A DNA stretch of 64,000 bases from Phytohabitans suffuscus (GCF_011764565.1 NZ_AP022871.1:4960320-5024319), one strand, 5' to 3'; shown: positions 35,037 to 43,133, numbered from the stretch's first letter. The notes: generated by a model from the sequence alone, not told the origin. Program-made: numbers and translations.

Positions 35037-36190
35037 GGGCCAGGGTCGTCGCGTCCTGCGCCGCCGCGCTGGCGGTGCTGCTGGCGGCCGGCTGCTCGTC
35101 CGGCGAGGGCGACCCGCTGAGCCGCCTCTCCCAGGGGCCGCCGGCCGCCGGGGGAGGGCAGCCCGGGGAGAGCGCCGCGCCCGAGCCGCAGGTTGTCCAG
35201 GTGCGCCAGCCGTGGCAGCCCGGCCTGCGGCAGTACGGCATCGCGATCTACTGGGAGAACAACGGCGACGACACCGACCAGATCGTGCGGGCCAAGGCGC
35301 AGAAGGTCCTCGACCACGTCGTCGAGCTGGGCGCCAACTCGGTCTCCATCTCGTTCTCGTTCGTCATGGACTCGGCGTACGCGAACGCGGTGCGGATGGA
35401 CCACCCGATCACCCCGTCGCCGGCCCGCCTGGAGATCGTGCTCGACGAGGCCAACAAGCGCGGGCTGCGCACGGCCGTACGCCCGATGCTCAACGAGCGC
35501 AACCTGACCAAGGACGACCCGGACATGTGGCGCGGCTCGATCCAGCCGGCGAACCGCACGAAGTGGTTCGCCTCGTACCGCGACATGCTGGTCCAGTACG
35601 CGGAGGTGGCCGAGGTGGCCAAGTCCGCCACGTTCGTCGTCGGCACCGAGCTCAACACGATGGAGAGCAGCACCACCGGCTGGCGCACGGTCGCGACCGG
35701 CGTCAAGGAGGTCTACTCCGGCGAGATCGACTACAGCGCCAACTACGACCGGCTCCGCAAGAACGGCCCCGCGCCGGGTATCACTCTCTCCGTCGACGCG
35801 TACCCGCCGCTGGAGGTGAGCGACACCGCGTCGGTGAGCCGGCTCGTCGACGGGTGGAACGACTGGCTCGACGAAAACCGGGGCAGCGGCAAGCTCTCCG
35901 ACCTGGTGCTGGCCGAGGTGGCGATCGGCGCCCGCTCGGGTGCGTACCACGAGCCCTGGTCGCCGAAGGCCAAGGGCTCGCTCAAGCCGGAGATCCAGCA
36001 GCGCTGGTTCGACACCGCCTGCCAGGTGATGCGCGAGCGCGACCTCGGCGGCATCTACTTCTGGATGATCAACCTCGACACCGACCCCAAGGCGAAGCCG
36101 TCGAGCAAGTCCCCGATGGACTTCCTGGGCCGGCCGGGCGAGCAGAACATCGCCCGCTGCTTCGCCAAGGACGCCACACGAGCCAGCTGA
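35033..36190 (+). CDS. Lipoprotein with glycoside-hydrolase TIM-barrel domain (GH113-like)
   Basis: 385 residues. A lipoprotein signal ends AAGC with Cys21, followed by a Gly/Pro linker. The domain from about residue 60 reads QYGIAIYWENNGDDTDQI, LGANSVSISFSFVMDS, RLEIVLDEANKRGLRTAVRP, FVVGTELNTME with a likely acid/base Glu, LSVDAYPP, LVLAEVAIGARSG with a likely nucleophile Glu, and GIYFWMINLD. This is the pattern of GH-A clan TIM barrels, nearest in my reading to family 113. It probably trims or binds the glycan made by the upstream synthase, as hydrolases do in other synthase operons. The ATG overlaps the GT2 stop. Confidence 0.75.
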   Translation: MRARVVASCAAALAVLLAAGCSSGEGDPLSRLSQGPPAAGGGQPGESAAPEPQVVQVRQPWQPGLRQYGIAIYWENNGDDTDQIVRAKAQKVLDHVVELGANSVSISFSFVMDSAYANAVRMDHPITPSPARLEIVLDEANKRGLRTAVRPMLNERNLTKDDPDMWRGSIQPANRTKWFASYRDMLVQYAEVAEVAKSATFVVGTELNTMESSTTGWRTVATGVKEVYSGEIDYSANYDRLRKNGPAPGITLSVDAYPPLEVSDTASVSRLVDGWNDWLDENRGSGKLSDLVLAEVAIGARSGAYHEPWSPKAKGSLKPEIQQRWFDTACQVMRERDLGGIYFWMINLDTDPKAKPSSKSPMDFLGRPGEQNIARCFAKDATRAS

Positions 36191-36200
36191 GCACTCCGCC

Positions 36201-36482
36201 ATGCCCCGCCGCAACCCCGACCGCGACGACGTACCGCCGCTCGACCTCGAACGGGCCCGGCGGGGCGTACAGCGGGTGCAGCAGTGGGGCGACGGCGAGT
36301 GGGCGGTGCGCACGATCCCCGGCGGGGCGTCCACGAAGACGTACCGGTGCCCCGGCTGCAACCAGGAGATCCCACCCGGCACGCCGCACGTCGTGGCCTG
36401 GCCCTCCGACGGCCGTGGCGACGAGAGCGACCGCCGCCACTGGCACGCCGGCTGCTGGCGGGCGCGTGAGCGGCGCCGCTAA
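36201..36482 (+). CDS. Small zinc-ribbon-like protein, conserved in actinomycetes
   Basis: A 93-residue basic protein. The centre has a putative metal site: CPGC (YRCPGCNQEI), then DRRHWHAGCW near the end, giving a Cys-x-x-C ... His-x-His/Cys set. Close relatives are annotated only as hypothetical or ATP/GTP-binding; no P-loop is visible here. It starts ten bases after the hydrolase lipoprotein stop and may be the last gene of that operon. Confidence 0.75.
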   Translation: MPRRNPDRDDVPPLDLERARRGVQRVQQWGDGEWAVRTIPGGASTKTYRCPGCNQEIPPGTPHVVAWPSDGRGDESDRRHWHAGCWRARERRR

Positions 36483-36530
36483 TACGGTGACCCGGCTGCC
36501 GCTGGGCGTGCGCGGTGAAAGACTTGCCCC

Positions 36531-37351
36531 GTGAGTGAGAAGATCCGCGCCAACTCGATCCTGCCGGGCCGGCGGGAGGACATCGAGCTGCACACCGCCG
36601 ACGGCCTCAAGCTCGTCGGCGAGCTGGCCCTCCCGGCCGACCGCGACCCGTCCGCCACCCTGATCTGCCTGCACCCGCTGCCCACCCACGGCGGCATGAT
36701 GGACAGCCACCTCTTCCGCAAGGCGGCGTGGCGGCTGCCCGCGCTGGCCGGGCTCGCGGTGCTGCGGTTCAACACGCGGGGTACCGCCAGCGTGCGGGCA
36801 GGAGCGAGGGCGAGTTCGACAAGGCCGTCGGCGAACGCTTCGACGTGGTGGCCGCGATCGAGTACGCCGAGTTCGCCCCGCTGCCCAACCTCTGGCTGCT
36901 CGGCTGGTCGTTCGGCACCGACCTGGTGCTGAAGTACGGCTGCGACCCGGCGGTCGCCGGCGCGATCCTGCTCTCCCCGCCCCTGCGCTTCAGCACGGAG
37001 GAGGACCTGGCGGTGTGGGCCAGCTCCGGCAAGCCGGTGACCGCGCTGATCCCCGAGCTCGACGACTACCTGCGCCCGGAGGAGGCCCGCCAGCGCTTCG
37101 CCGCGATCCCGCAGGCCGAGGTGGTCGGCGTGGACGGCGCCAAGCACCTGTGGGTCGGCGACTCCGAGCGCGTACTGGACGAGGTCGTCTCCCGCGTCGC
37201 CCCGGACGTGCCCACGCCACTACCGACCACCTGGGACGGCCCGATGGAGTCCGGCGACGCGAGCGCCTACGCCGACCGCACCCTGGCCGCCTTCGCCGAC
37301 ATCCCCGTGAGCGGCCCAGCCCAACGCCGCGCCGACCCCCGCCAGAGCTGA
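36531..37351 (+). CDS. Alpha/beta hydrolase (apparent 1-base deletion)
   Basis: A hydrolase of the dienelactone-hydrolase/YcjY-like group. The N-terminal part has the oxyanion-loop region ATLICLHPLPTHGGMMDS and VLRFNTRGTASVR. The second part has the nucleophile elbow LLGWSFGTDL, with Ser in G-W-S-F-G, and a C-terminal His in DGAKHLWVGD. The frame breaks in gtgcgggcagg (36793-36803): a fourth G gives SVRGRSEGEFDKAVGERFD and joins the halves to about 273 residues. GTG at 36531 is the start for the first part. Substrate unknown. The long repeat-filled gap follows. Confidence 0.83.
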
Positions 37352-37396
37352 GCTCCGCGGGCGACTGCCTGCCGCTGGCATCCACCCCGAAGATCC

Positions 37397-37454
37397 GAGC
37401 TACCGCGACGTCCGCCGTGCCCCGGACCGTTGCTCCCGCAGCCTCGCCCTCCGC
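37397..37454 (+). repeat. 58-bp convergent-gap repeat, copy 4
   Basis: This copy starts 45 bp after the alpha/beta hydrolase stop and reads GAGCTACCGCGACG, with CCGGACCG at the centre, ending GCCTCGCCCTCCGC. It begins composite module copy 2. Confidence 0.85.
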
Positions 37455-37850
37455 GGTTTCACACCCAAGCCCGGCCGGCGAAGCCGACCGGTCAAGCCCT
37501 CAAGGCTTTCCGGGGACGCAAGGTCCAATCTGTCCCCATCGGCCCGTGGATCGTCGCCGCCGTGGCTTGCTCACTGTCCCGGCGCAACTCGCGTCAGCGA
37601 GGGGCGTCTATTTGTGGCGGCGTTTGCCCTGCTCTGTCGTAGGTCCGGGTGGCACCGGGCGGCGGGCCGGTCCTTGATCGACGTCGCTGTTGGCTGCCTC
37701 TGGGCGGATCGTGGTGCATGGCTGCCGCTGGAGGGGCAGCTGTGTACCACGATCCGCGTCTTGGGTTGATCCCGAAGCGTCGATCATGGGAAAGAGGGGC
37801 GGTCGGCGCGGTGGTCGTTCACCCGGACCCAGCGTGATATGCCGGCAGCG
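37397..37850 (+). repeat. Composite intergenic repeat module, copy 2 (about 450 bp)
   Basis: This module has the same block order as the one at 23784-24234 but on the plus strand: 58-bp repeat first, then CGCCGCCGTGGCTTGCT with CACTGTCCC, the block CTGTTGGCTGCCTCTGGGC, the hairpin GCGGATCGTGGT (37704-37715) with ACCACGATCCGC (37746-37757), then GATCCCGAAGCGTCGATCA and the end AGCGTGATATGCCG. Sequence between the shared blocks differs in length and content, so the module is a mosaic. It carries no credible gene. Confidence 0.75.
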
Positions 37851-38050
37851 TCCACGATCGGCAGAGCTGATCCGTCGGGGCCTCGCGCTGGGCGAACAAA
37901 TCGGCAGAAAGTGGCCGCCCTGCACTGACCACTGTGGACAGACTCGGGCCCTGAGTTGGAAAGGGGCTCTATCTAGAGATCTTCCGGGGTGGGGTGACAC
38001 CGTCTGTCCATGTTGGTGGCCCGGGTGGCGATCAACCCGGACCAGGGGTT

Positions 38051-38118
38051 GAGCTGCTGTGCTGTCCTTCGTGGTGTGGACCGTTGGGGTGCGTTCCCGG
38101 GCGGCCTCACCCTCCGTG
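38051..38118 (+). repeat. Decayed 58-bp repeat, copy 5
   Basis: Only the ends are well kept: GAGCT at the left and GGCGGCCTCACCCTCCG at the right, with TGGTGTGGACCGTTG between. It is about ten bases longer than the others through small insertions and lies about 700 bp from the nearest stop codon. Probably an old copy. Confidence 0.55.
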
Positions 38119-38255
38119 GTCCACATCCGGCTCGACGGGCCGGCTGTACGGGACCATCGGGATCAAGGTCACATCGTGCCGGCGCCGCGCGGGCGCCGCG
38201 CGATCCGCTCAGACCTCGAGCCCGAAGGACGGAGGTTGGGGGTCGGGTTTCGGCG

Positions 38256-38302
38256 GATCGTGGTACGGATCCGCCCTCTGGGGGCAGTTTCATACCACGA
38301 TC
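38256..38302. repeat. GATCGTGGTA hairpin
   Basis: GATCGTGGTA (38256-38265) pairs with TACCACGATC (38293-38302). The stretch 38239-38275, with GGGTTTCGGCGGATCGTGG, recurs almost unchanged on the minus strand around 24052-24090 inside composite module copy 1. Confidence 0.7.
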
Positions 38303-38716
38303 TGTTGGCCCCAAGTGATCGTGGACGCGCGCCGCCCCATCGGGGCAGTTGAGGTCCACGATCACGACGACCTCGGGATCCAATGAGGACAAACCGGAAC
38401 CCTGGCTACGAAGGCTTCACGGAAGAGTCTCGGGTCATGGGTCTGTTCGCCGCGACCTGTGCCGCAGAGCGCTTTCCGCCGATTCGTCCGCTCATCGCAA
38501 GGCCGGTGGGATCGGTTCCAGCTGATCTGCTCGAACCCTGACCCGAATGGTCTGGAGCTGTTCGCGATCAGGGTTTCGGCTCGCGCCGGCCTCCGGGAGG
38601 AACAAACCAGGCGATTTCGGCGGCGGTGCCCACCCCGGCACTCGCAACCGCCGGGCGTCGGCGCAACCCCACGCCGCCCCTCGCCGGTCCCGCTCTGTCC
38701 ACGATGGACCAGAAAG

Positions 38717-38766
38717 AGATCGTGGTATGAATCCGCCCTCATAGGGGCGGATTCATACCACGATCT
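38717..38766. repeat. Perfect 22-bp inverted repeat with 6-bp loop
   Basis: The left arm 38717-38738 (AGATCGTGGTATGAATCC...) and right arm 38745-38766 (...GGATTCATACCACGATCT) are exact complements around TCATAG. It is the longest member of the GATCGTGGTA...TACCACGATC family. No T run follows, so it is not a standard terminator. Confidence 0.9.
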
Positions 38767-38781
38767 GCTGAGAGCACAACC

Positions 38782-38839
38782 GCGGAGGGTGAGGCCGCGG
38801 GAGCAACGGTCTGGACCACGGCGGGCGTCGCGGTAGCTC
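38782..38839 (-). repeat. 58-bp convergent-gap repeat, copy 6
   Basis: The minus-strand copy reads GAGCTACCGCGACG to CCTCACCCTCCGC, with the CCGCGG/CCGCGG stem intact. Its GAGCTACC end faces wzy, 324 bp from the wzy stop. The two MITE-like elements occupy that interval, so before their insertion it was about ten bases from the gene, like copies 8 and 9. Confidence 0.88.
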
Positions 38840-38847
38840 GGATCCGG

Positions 38848-39011
38848 CTAGTAGTGCTTTGTCAGGTCGGCGGGCAGGCCGGGCCAGAGCGCGGATCGGA
38901 TTCGAGGCCCGGGGCCGTGACCTGCGTGAATGCTGGACCGCCCGCTGCGGCGCAAACGCACGGACCGGCGGCGTTCGTGCAGGTCAGCGCGATGTAACAA
39001 TGCACTACTAG
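38848..39011. mobile_element. MITE-like element A, with CTAG target duplication
   Basis: A 156-bp non-coding element (38852-39007) with imperfect terminal inverted repeats, TAGTGCTTTGT at the left and the complement of TAGTGCATTGT at the right, flanked on both sides by CTAG (38848-38851 and 39008-39011). A CTAG duplication is what IS5-family transposases leave, so it could be moved by such an enzyme supplied elsewhere. AGGTCA-like motifs recur near both ends. There is no transposase gene in it or in the window. Confidence 0.7.
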
Positions 39012-39166
39012 GGCCTGTATCAAATTCCTTGCCGGGCTGTGTCGGGCCCAGGTGGCGCCATGCGGCGTCGGGCGTAGGGCCCGCATACAACACCGGTATG
39101 CGACCTTGCGCCTGCCACCGCTTGGACACCGGCTCGCACCGACAAACTCTTTGATACCAGGCCCTA
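39009..39166. mobile_element. MITE-like element B, abutting wzy
   Basis: An element of about 155 bp with terminal inverted repeats: GGGCCTGTATCAAA at 39011-39024 and TTTGATACCAGGCCC at 39150-39164, one base longer. TA stands outside both ends (39009-39010 and 39165-39166). The right end, read on the minus strand, starts TAGGGCC and supplies the TAG stop codon of the wzy-like gene. Element A appears to have inserted into the CTAG at its left edge, so B is older. Confidence 0.7.
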
Positions 39167-40582
39167 TGCCTTGACCGAAGTCTTGGGGGCGGGGACGGGC
39201 TCGCCGCCGCGGTCGTGCTGGACGGCGCCGGGGCCCTGGGTGCGGATCTGGCGCGACGGGTGCAGGAGCCGCCACAGCGCGCCGGCGCATCCGGTCACCA
39301 CGGAGAGGACGGCCACGAAGGTGGTGAAGGAGAGCGCGTCGAACGTGCCTTCGACGACGATCGCGACCAGCTGGACGGTGATCAGGCAGCCGCACAGGTG
39401 GCGGTCGGCGGGCTTGGTCGAGCGGCGGAAGGCCATGACGGCCAGCACGATCGCGGTCAGGTGCAGGCCGGCGAGGGTGGCCACGCCGACGATGCCGCCG
39501 CTGACCACGTGGCCCAGCCACTGGTTGTCCAGGAACGTGTAGACGCTCGGGATGAACGTGCCCTGGCCTCGGCCGAACCACGGGCGCTGGCTGAAGAAGT
39601 AGCCGACGATCTCGTAGTCGTCCTTGCGGCCCTGGACGCTCGGGTCGTTGCCCCAGTTGGAGAAGAGGCCGGTGACTGAGCCGAGCAGGCCCGGCCGGAT
39701 CACCGCGAGCGCCGCCATCAGCGCGAGGAACGGCAGGCCGAGGTTGTAGCGCATCCGCCAGTTCCAGAAGGGGATCATCACGATGAGCGTGACCAGCAGG
39801 GCGAGCGTGCCGGTGCGGGAGACGGTCATCGGGATCGCGGCGAGGATCAGCACGGTGGCGACGGCGCTGGCCTGGCGGGCGATGCCCCTTTCGGCGAAGC
39901 GGGCCATGTGCACGCCGAACGGCAGGATCATCGCCATCAGCGCGCCGAACTCGATGTAGTGCGCGGCCGTGCTCGCCACGCCGGAGCGGGACGAACCGGC
40001 CTCGGGGATGCCGCCGCCGTAGTCGCTGAGGTTTATCAGGCCGGGCACCTTGATGTACGCGGCGAGGTCGATGCCCATCGTGGCCTGCAGGATGCCGATG
40101 AAGGCCATGCCGCTGGCCGCGAAGACCATCGTCTGGATGACGCTGTCGAGCCGCTGCCGGTTGGGCACGCCGTCGGCGAACGCGACCATCGGGCCGAGGA
40201 AGGCGAGGCAGGCGAGCATCGCCCGGTCGGCGCCGCTGGCCTCGATCGACGGCATCGAGCGGTAGAGGCCGGCCGCGTACGAGATCATGAAGCTGGTCAG
40301 GTAGGCGGCGACGGCCCACCGCATCGGCTGCGGTCCTCGCGTCGCGAGCCGCGGGTGGGCGCGGGCCAGCAGCCATACCAGGAAGAGCGCGAGGCCCATC
40401 AGCGTCGCCGGCCGCCCCAGGTCACTGAACTGGGGCAGGACCAGACCGGCCGGCAGCATCAGGGCGAGCAGCGCCAGCAGGCTGATCAGGAAGCTGACGT
40501 CGATCAGGTGCCGCCGCTGGCGCGACGTGTACGTCCCGGTGTCGACCAGAGAGGGATCGAGGTCGACGGTGCTCACGGTCAA
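39164..40582 (-). CDS. O-antigen ligase/polymerase-family membrane protein (Wzy-like)
   Basis: 472 residues with about 12 membrane helices, for example ISLLALLALMLPAGLVL, TLMGLALFLVWLLA and ALALLVTLIVMIPFWNW. The large outer loop has the O-antigen ligase marks PMTVSRTGTLAL, GRKDDYEIVGYFFSQRPWFGRGQGTF and LDNQWLGHVVSGGIVG (Wzy_C/PF04932 pattern). It probably polymerises lipid-linked repeat units of the exopolysaccharide. TTG at 40582 overlaps the wzz-like stop (TTGA); GTG two codons on is an alternative. The tail ends VPAPKTSVKA and its stop lies in the inverted repeat of MITE-like element B, so the original C-terminus may have been longer. Confidence 0.85.
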   Translation of the reverse strand: MTVSTVDLDPSLVDTGTYTSRQRRHLIDVSFLISLLALLALMLPAGLVLPQFSDLGRPATLMGLALFLVWLLARAHPRLATRGPQPMRWAVAAYLTSFMISYAAGLYRSMPSIEASGADRAMLACLAFLGPMVAFADGVPNRQRLDSVIQTMVFAASGMAFIGILQATMGIDLAAYIKVPGLINLSDYGGGIPEAGSSRSGVASTAAHYIEFGALMAMILPFGVHMARFAERGIARQASAVATVLILAAIPMTVSRTGTLALLVTLIVMIPFWNWRMRYNLGLPFLALMAALAVIRPGLLGSVTGLFSNWGNDPSVQGRKDDYEIVGYFFSQRPWFGRGQGTFIPSVYTFLDNQWLGHVVSGGIVGVATLAGLHLTAIVLAVMAFRRSTKPADRHLCGCLITVQLVAIVVEGTFDALSFTTFVAVLSVVTGCAGALWRLLHPSRQIRTQGPGAVQHDRGGEPVPAPKTSVKA

Positions 40583-41733
40583 TTCGGCGTCGCCGTCGGC
40601 GGCCGCTTGCCGTCGTCACGGTCGGGCGTCATCCAACGCAGGCGGCCGAGTGGGAGGACGGTGGTGGCGTCCTCGGAAACGGGCAGGGAGCCGGAGTCGG
40701 GCGCGCGGTTGCCTCTCTTGCCGTCGCCGTCGGGCTCCGGCGGCTGCTGGCCGGACTCGCGGCGGCTCCAGTTGCCGATCCCGCTGATCACGATCGTCTG
40801 CTCGACGTCGTCACCGGTGGGGCGGCGGGGGTGCCCTGAGCCGTTTTCGCCGGGTTTGCCCGGCTGGCTGGGCGGCGTGGCGGCCGCCTTGCTCTGCACC
40901 ACACGGCCCTTGCCGCTCCCGTTGCGGCCGTTGCCGTTGGTGCCCGGAACGCTGTCGCCCTCGGGCCAGCCGACGCCGGCCCGCGCGCGGGCCACTTTGG
41001 ACATCCGCACCGGCTTGCCCGGGATGATCTGGGTCTCGCCGGACTCCGGCTGGCCGGTCGGGTAGCGCCGGGCGGGCACCGAGGCCGAGCCGGAGGTGCC
41101 GGCCGAACCGGCACGCCGGCGCACCTCGCGGCGGCGCAGGAGCGCGTCGAGCAGGAGGACGACCGAGAGCGTGATGACGAGCCCGATCGCCGTGACGACG
41201 ATGAGCGTGCGTTTCACGTTGGACGTGACGACCTGGATGTTCTGGCCGGAGTCGAGCGCCTTCAGCGTGATCGCCTCGCCACCCTGCACGCCGTACGGCG
41301 ACTGGAGCCGCTCCAGCTGGGCGGTGAGCGCGTCGATCAGCCGGGCGAGCGTCGCCTTGGCGAGCTGCTCGGAGCTGGCCACGACCTCGATCTCGACGAT
41401 CGGCAGCTGCGTGCCGCCGATCGACGCCACCCACTCCTCGGAGAGGCCCTCACCCGAGAGCTCGCGCTTGATGTCGGCCCGCGCCGAGTAGATGACGAGC
41501 GCGTCGGCCAGCGAGTAGACGTTCCACGGGCTGACCGTCTGAGGGCTCTGCGCCTTCTTCGGGTCGACGGCCGGCTGCTCGCTGGGCGGCAGCAGGGTCA
41601 CGTGCCCGGTCGTCTTGTAGTCCGGCTTGACGCTGGAGGAGACGAAGTAGGCCATGACCACGGTCAACGCCAGAAGGGGCAACGCCACCCATTTGTGGCG
41701 CCACAACACCTTTGTGACATCCCAGAGATCCAT
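40579..41733 (-). CDS. Wzz-like polysaccharide chain-length/co-polymerase protein
   Basis: 384 residues. The start, MDLWDVTKVLWRHKWVALPLLALTVV, is the Wzz N-terminal helix; a mostly external domain follows, with a second helix near 175-200 (TLIVVTAIGLVITLSVVLLL). The C-terminal 180 residues are a cytoplasmic low-complexity tail rich in Pro, Gly and Arg, with TQIIPGKP and QTIVISG stretches and no Walker motifs, so no BY-kinase domain is fused. It would set the chain length of the polymer made by the adjacent Wzy-like protein. ATG at 41733 has AAGGA five bases upstream. Confidence 0.85.
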   Translation of the reverse strand: MDLWDVTKVLWRHKWVALPLLALTVVMAYFVSSSVKPDYKTTGHVTLLPPSEQPAVDPKKAQSPQTVSPWNVYSLADALVIYSARADIKRELSGEGLSEEWVASIGGTQLPIVEIEVVASSEQLAKATLARLIDALTAQLERLQSPYGVQGGEAITLKALDSGQNIQVVTSNVKRTLIVVTAIGLVITLSVVLLLDALLRRREVRRRAGSAGTSGSASVPARRYPTGQPESGETQIIPGKPVRMSKVARARAGVGWPEGDSVPGTNGNGRNGSGKGRVVQSKAAATPPSQPGKPGENGSGHPRRPTGDDVEQTIVISGIGNWSRRESGQQPPEPDGDGKRGNRAPDSGSLPVSEDATTVLPLGRLRWMTPDRDDGKRPPTATPN

Positions 41734-41999
41734 GTGATCCTTCCACGGCCCGCGTCCATGAAGAGTGTGACCTGCCTACCCGAGCCTGGCAACGCCACCA
41801 AAAGCCGAGGAACGGCGCTGAATGGACCGGAATCGGGCCACTGAGCGTACGGGAATCCAGCCGAAAGGCAGGCATTGTCGCAAACCCGACGGAGGATTGT
41901 GGTACCCGACGCGCCCGGCAGAATTGCGGCGACACGCCCGGCGGGCGGGTCACCATAGCCAAGCCAGCGAACAAGCTACCAAGAGCCGGAAGGTCCTCG
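41734..41999. promoter_or_regulatory. Divergent gap between the wzz-wzy pair and the rightward glycosyltransferase genes
   Basis: This 266-bp gap is the only divergent junction at the left of the exopolysaccharide locus, so it should carry promoters in both directions. It has GGAAGG close to each gene as ribosome sites. I could not assign -10/-35 boxes with confidence, and no repeat or gene is seen. Confidence 0.4.
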
Positions 42000-43133
42000 A
42001 TGCGCATCGGGTTCGCGTGCCTGTGGGATCGCCACGCACCGTCCACCTGGTCTCACACCCCGTGGCATCTGCGCGCGGCCATGCGCCGGATCGCCGACGT
42101 GCGGGACGTCGGCGTGACGCTCAGCCGAGCCACCCGCGGCGCCCTGGCCGCCGTGCACCTGCGCTACCGCGACGGGCAGCTGGGCACGATGTGGGAGCAG
42201 GCGCGGATCACCGACGTGTACTGCCGGCGCCAGATCCAGCGGGCCGCGGCGCGCGGCCGGTGCGACGCGGTGCTGGAGATCCAGGACCTGGCACCGCTGG
42301 ACCGGCCGTTCTTCGTGTACCAGGACATGACGTTCGACGCGCTGATCAAGCTGACCGAGGCGGGCGCGCCGATCTTCCGCGAGCTGTCGCTGGACGAGCT
42401 GCACCGCCGCCGGGAGCGCCAGCTGCGGGTGTACGAGCGGGTGACCGGCGTCTTCGCGATGAGCCACTGGCTCGCCCGCAGCCTCGTCGAAGACACCGGC
42501 CTGCCGCCGGAGAAGGTGCACGTGCTCCACCCCGGCCTGCACCTGGACGCGAGCGCCTCGGACACCCGCCCGCCCGCGCCGGAGGGTCCGCGCCGGCGGC
42601 TGCTCTTCGTCGGCCGTACGTTCGAGGGCAAGGGCGCCGACCTCGTGCTGGCCGCGCTGGAGATCCTGCGCCGCGACGTCGACCCGGGCATCACGCTGAC
42701 GATGGTCGGCCCGCGCGAGTGGCCGCTTCCCGGCGGGCCGCCCCAGGGTGTCGACTTCCGCGGCTCGCTGCCGCTGCGCGAGGTGGCCGCGCTGTACGAC
42801 ACCCACGACCTGTTCGTGCTGCCGACCCGGATCGAGGGCTTCGGGCTCGTGTTCGCCGAGGCGCTCGCCCGCGGCCTGCCGTGCGTGGGGCGGGACGCGT
42901 TCGCGATGCCCGAGATGATCAAGCCGGGCGTCAACGGCGCGCTGCTGTCCAAGGACGACCCGGCGGAGCTGGCCGGGCTCGTGGCCGGGGTCCTCGCGGA
43001 CGACGCGCTCTACGAGAAGACCCGCCAGGGCATGGCCGAGGTGCGGTCCTGGTTCTCCTGGGACCGCGCCGCGGCCGAGGCCGTACAGGCCATCGAGGCA
43101 GCCGTCGGAGACGAACGGCCAGCCGCCGTATAG
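42000..43133 (+). CDS. GT4-family glycosyltransferase
   Basis: A 377-residue GT-B glycosyltransferase. The acceptor half starts MRIGFACLWDRHAPSTWSHT. The donor half has the GT4 marks RRLLFVGRTFEGKGADLVL, ITLTMVGPREW, VDFRGSLPLREVAALYDTHD and the acidic donor motif PTRIEGFGLVFAEALARG (E-x7-E). It adds one sugar to a lipid-linked intermediate; donor and acceptor are unknown. ATG at 42000 has GGAAGG upstream. It begins the rightward exopolysaccharide genes. Confidence 0.88.
   Translation: MRIGFACLWDRHAPSTWSHTPWHLRAAMRRIADVRDVGVTLSRATRGALAAVHLRYRDGQLGTMWEQARITDVYCRRQIQRAAARGRCDAVLEIQDLAPLDRPFFVYQDMTFDALIKLTEAGAPIFRELSLDELHRRRERQLRVYERVTGVFAMSHWLARSLVEDTGLPPEKVHVLHPGLHLDASASDTRPPAPEGPRRRLLFVGRTFEGKGADLVLAALEILRRDVDPGITLTMVGPREWPLPGGPPQGVDFRGSLPLREVAALYDTHDLFVLPTRIEGFGLVFAEALARGLPCVGRDAFAMPEMIKPGVNGALLSKDDPAELAGLVAGVLADDALYEKTRQGMAEVRSWFSWDRAAAEAVQAIEAAVGDERPAAV

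Larger units (their letters stand above)
37352..39163. other. 1.8-kb non-coding convergent gap made of repeats
   Basis: This gap between the alpha/beta hydrolase and wzy has no frame I would call a gene. It holds, in order, composite module copy 2, a decayed 58-bp repeat (38051-38118), a hairpin at 38256-38302, a perfect 22-bp hairpin at 38717-38766, 58-bp repeat copy 6 and two MITE-like elements. Around 38598-38625 a stretch (AACAAACCAGGCGATTTC) is matched in inverse orientation near 47130-47152 in another repeat-filled gap. Confidence 0.7.

Noticed and set aside
38717..38766. The perfect 22-bp hairpin as an ordinary terminator
   Set aside because: It is over 1.3 kb from the hydrolase stop, lacks a T tract and belongs to a dispersed family.
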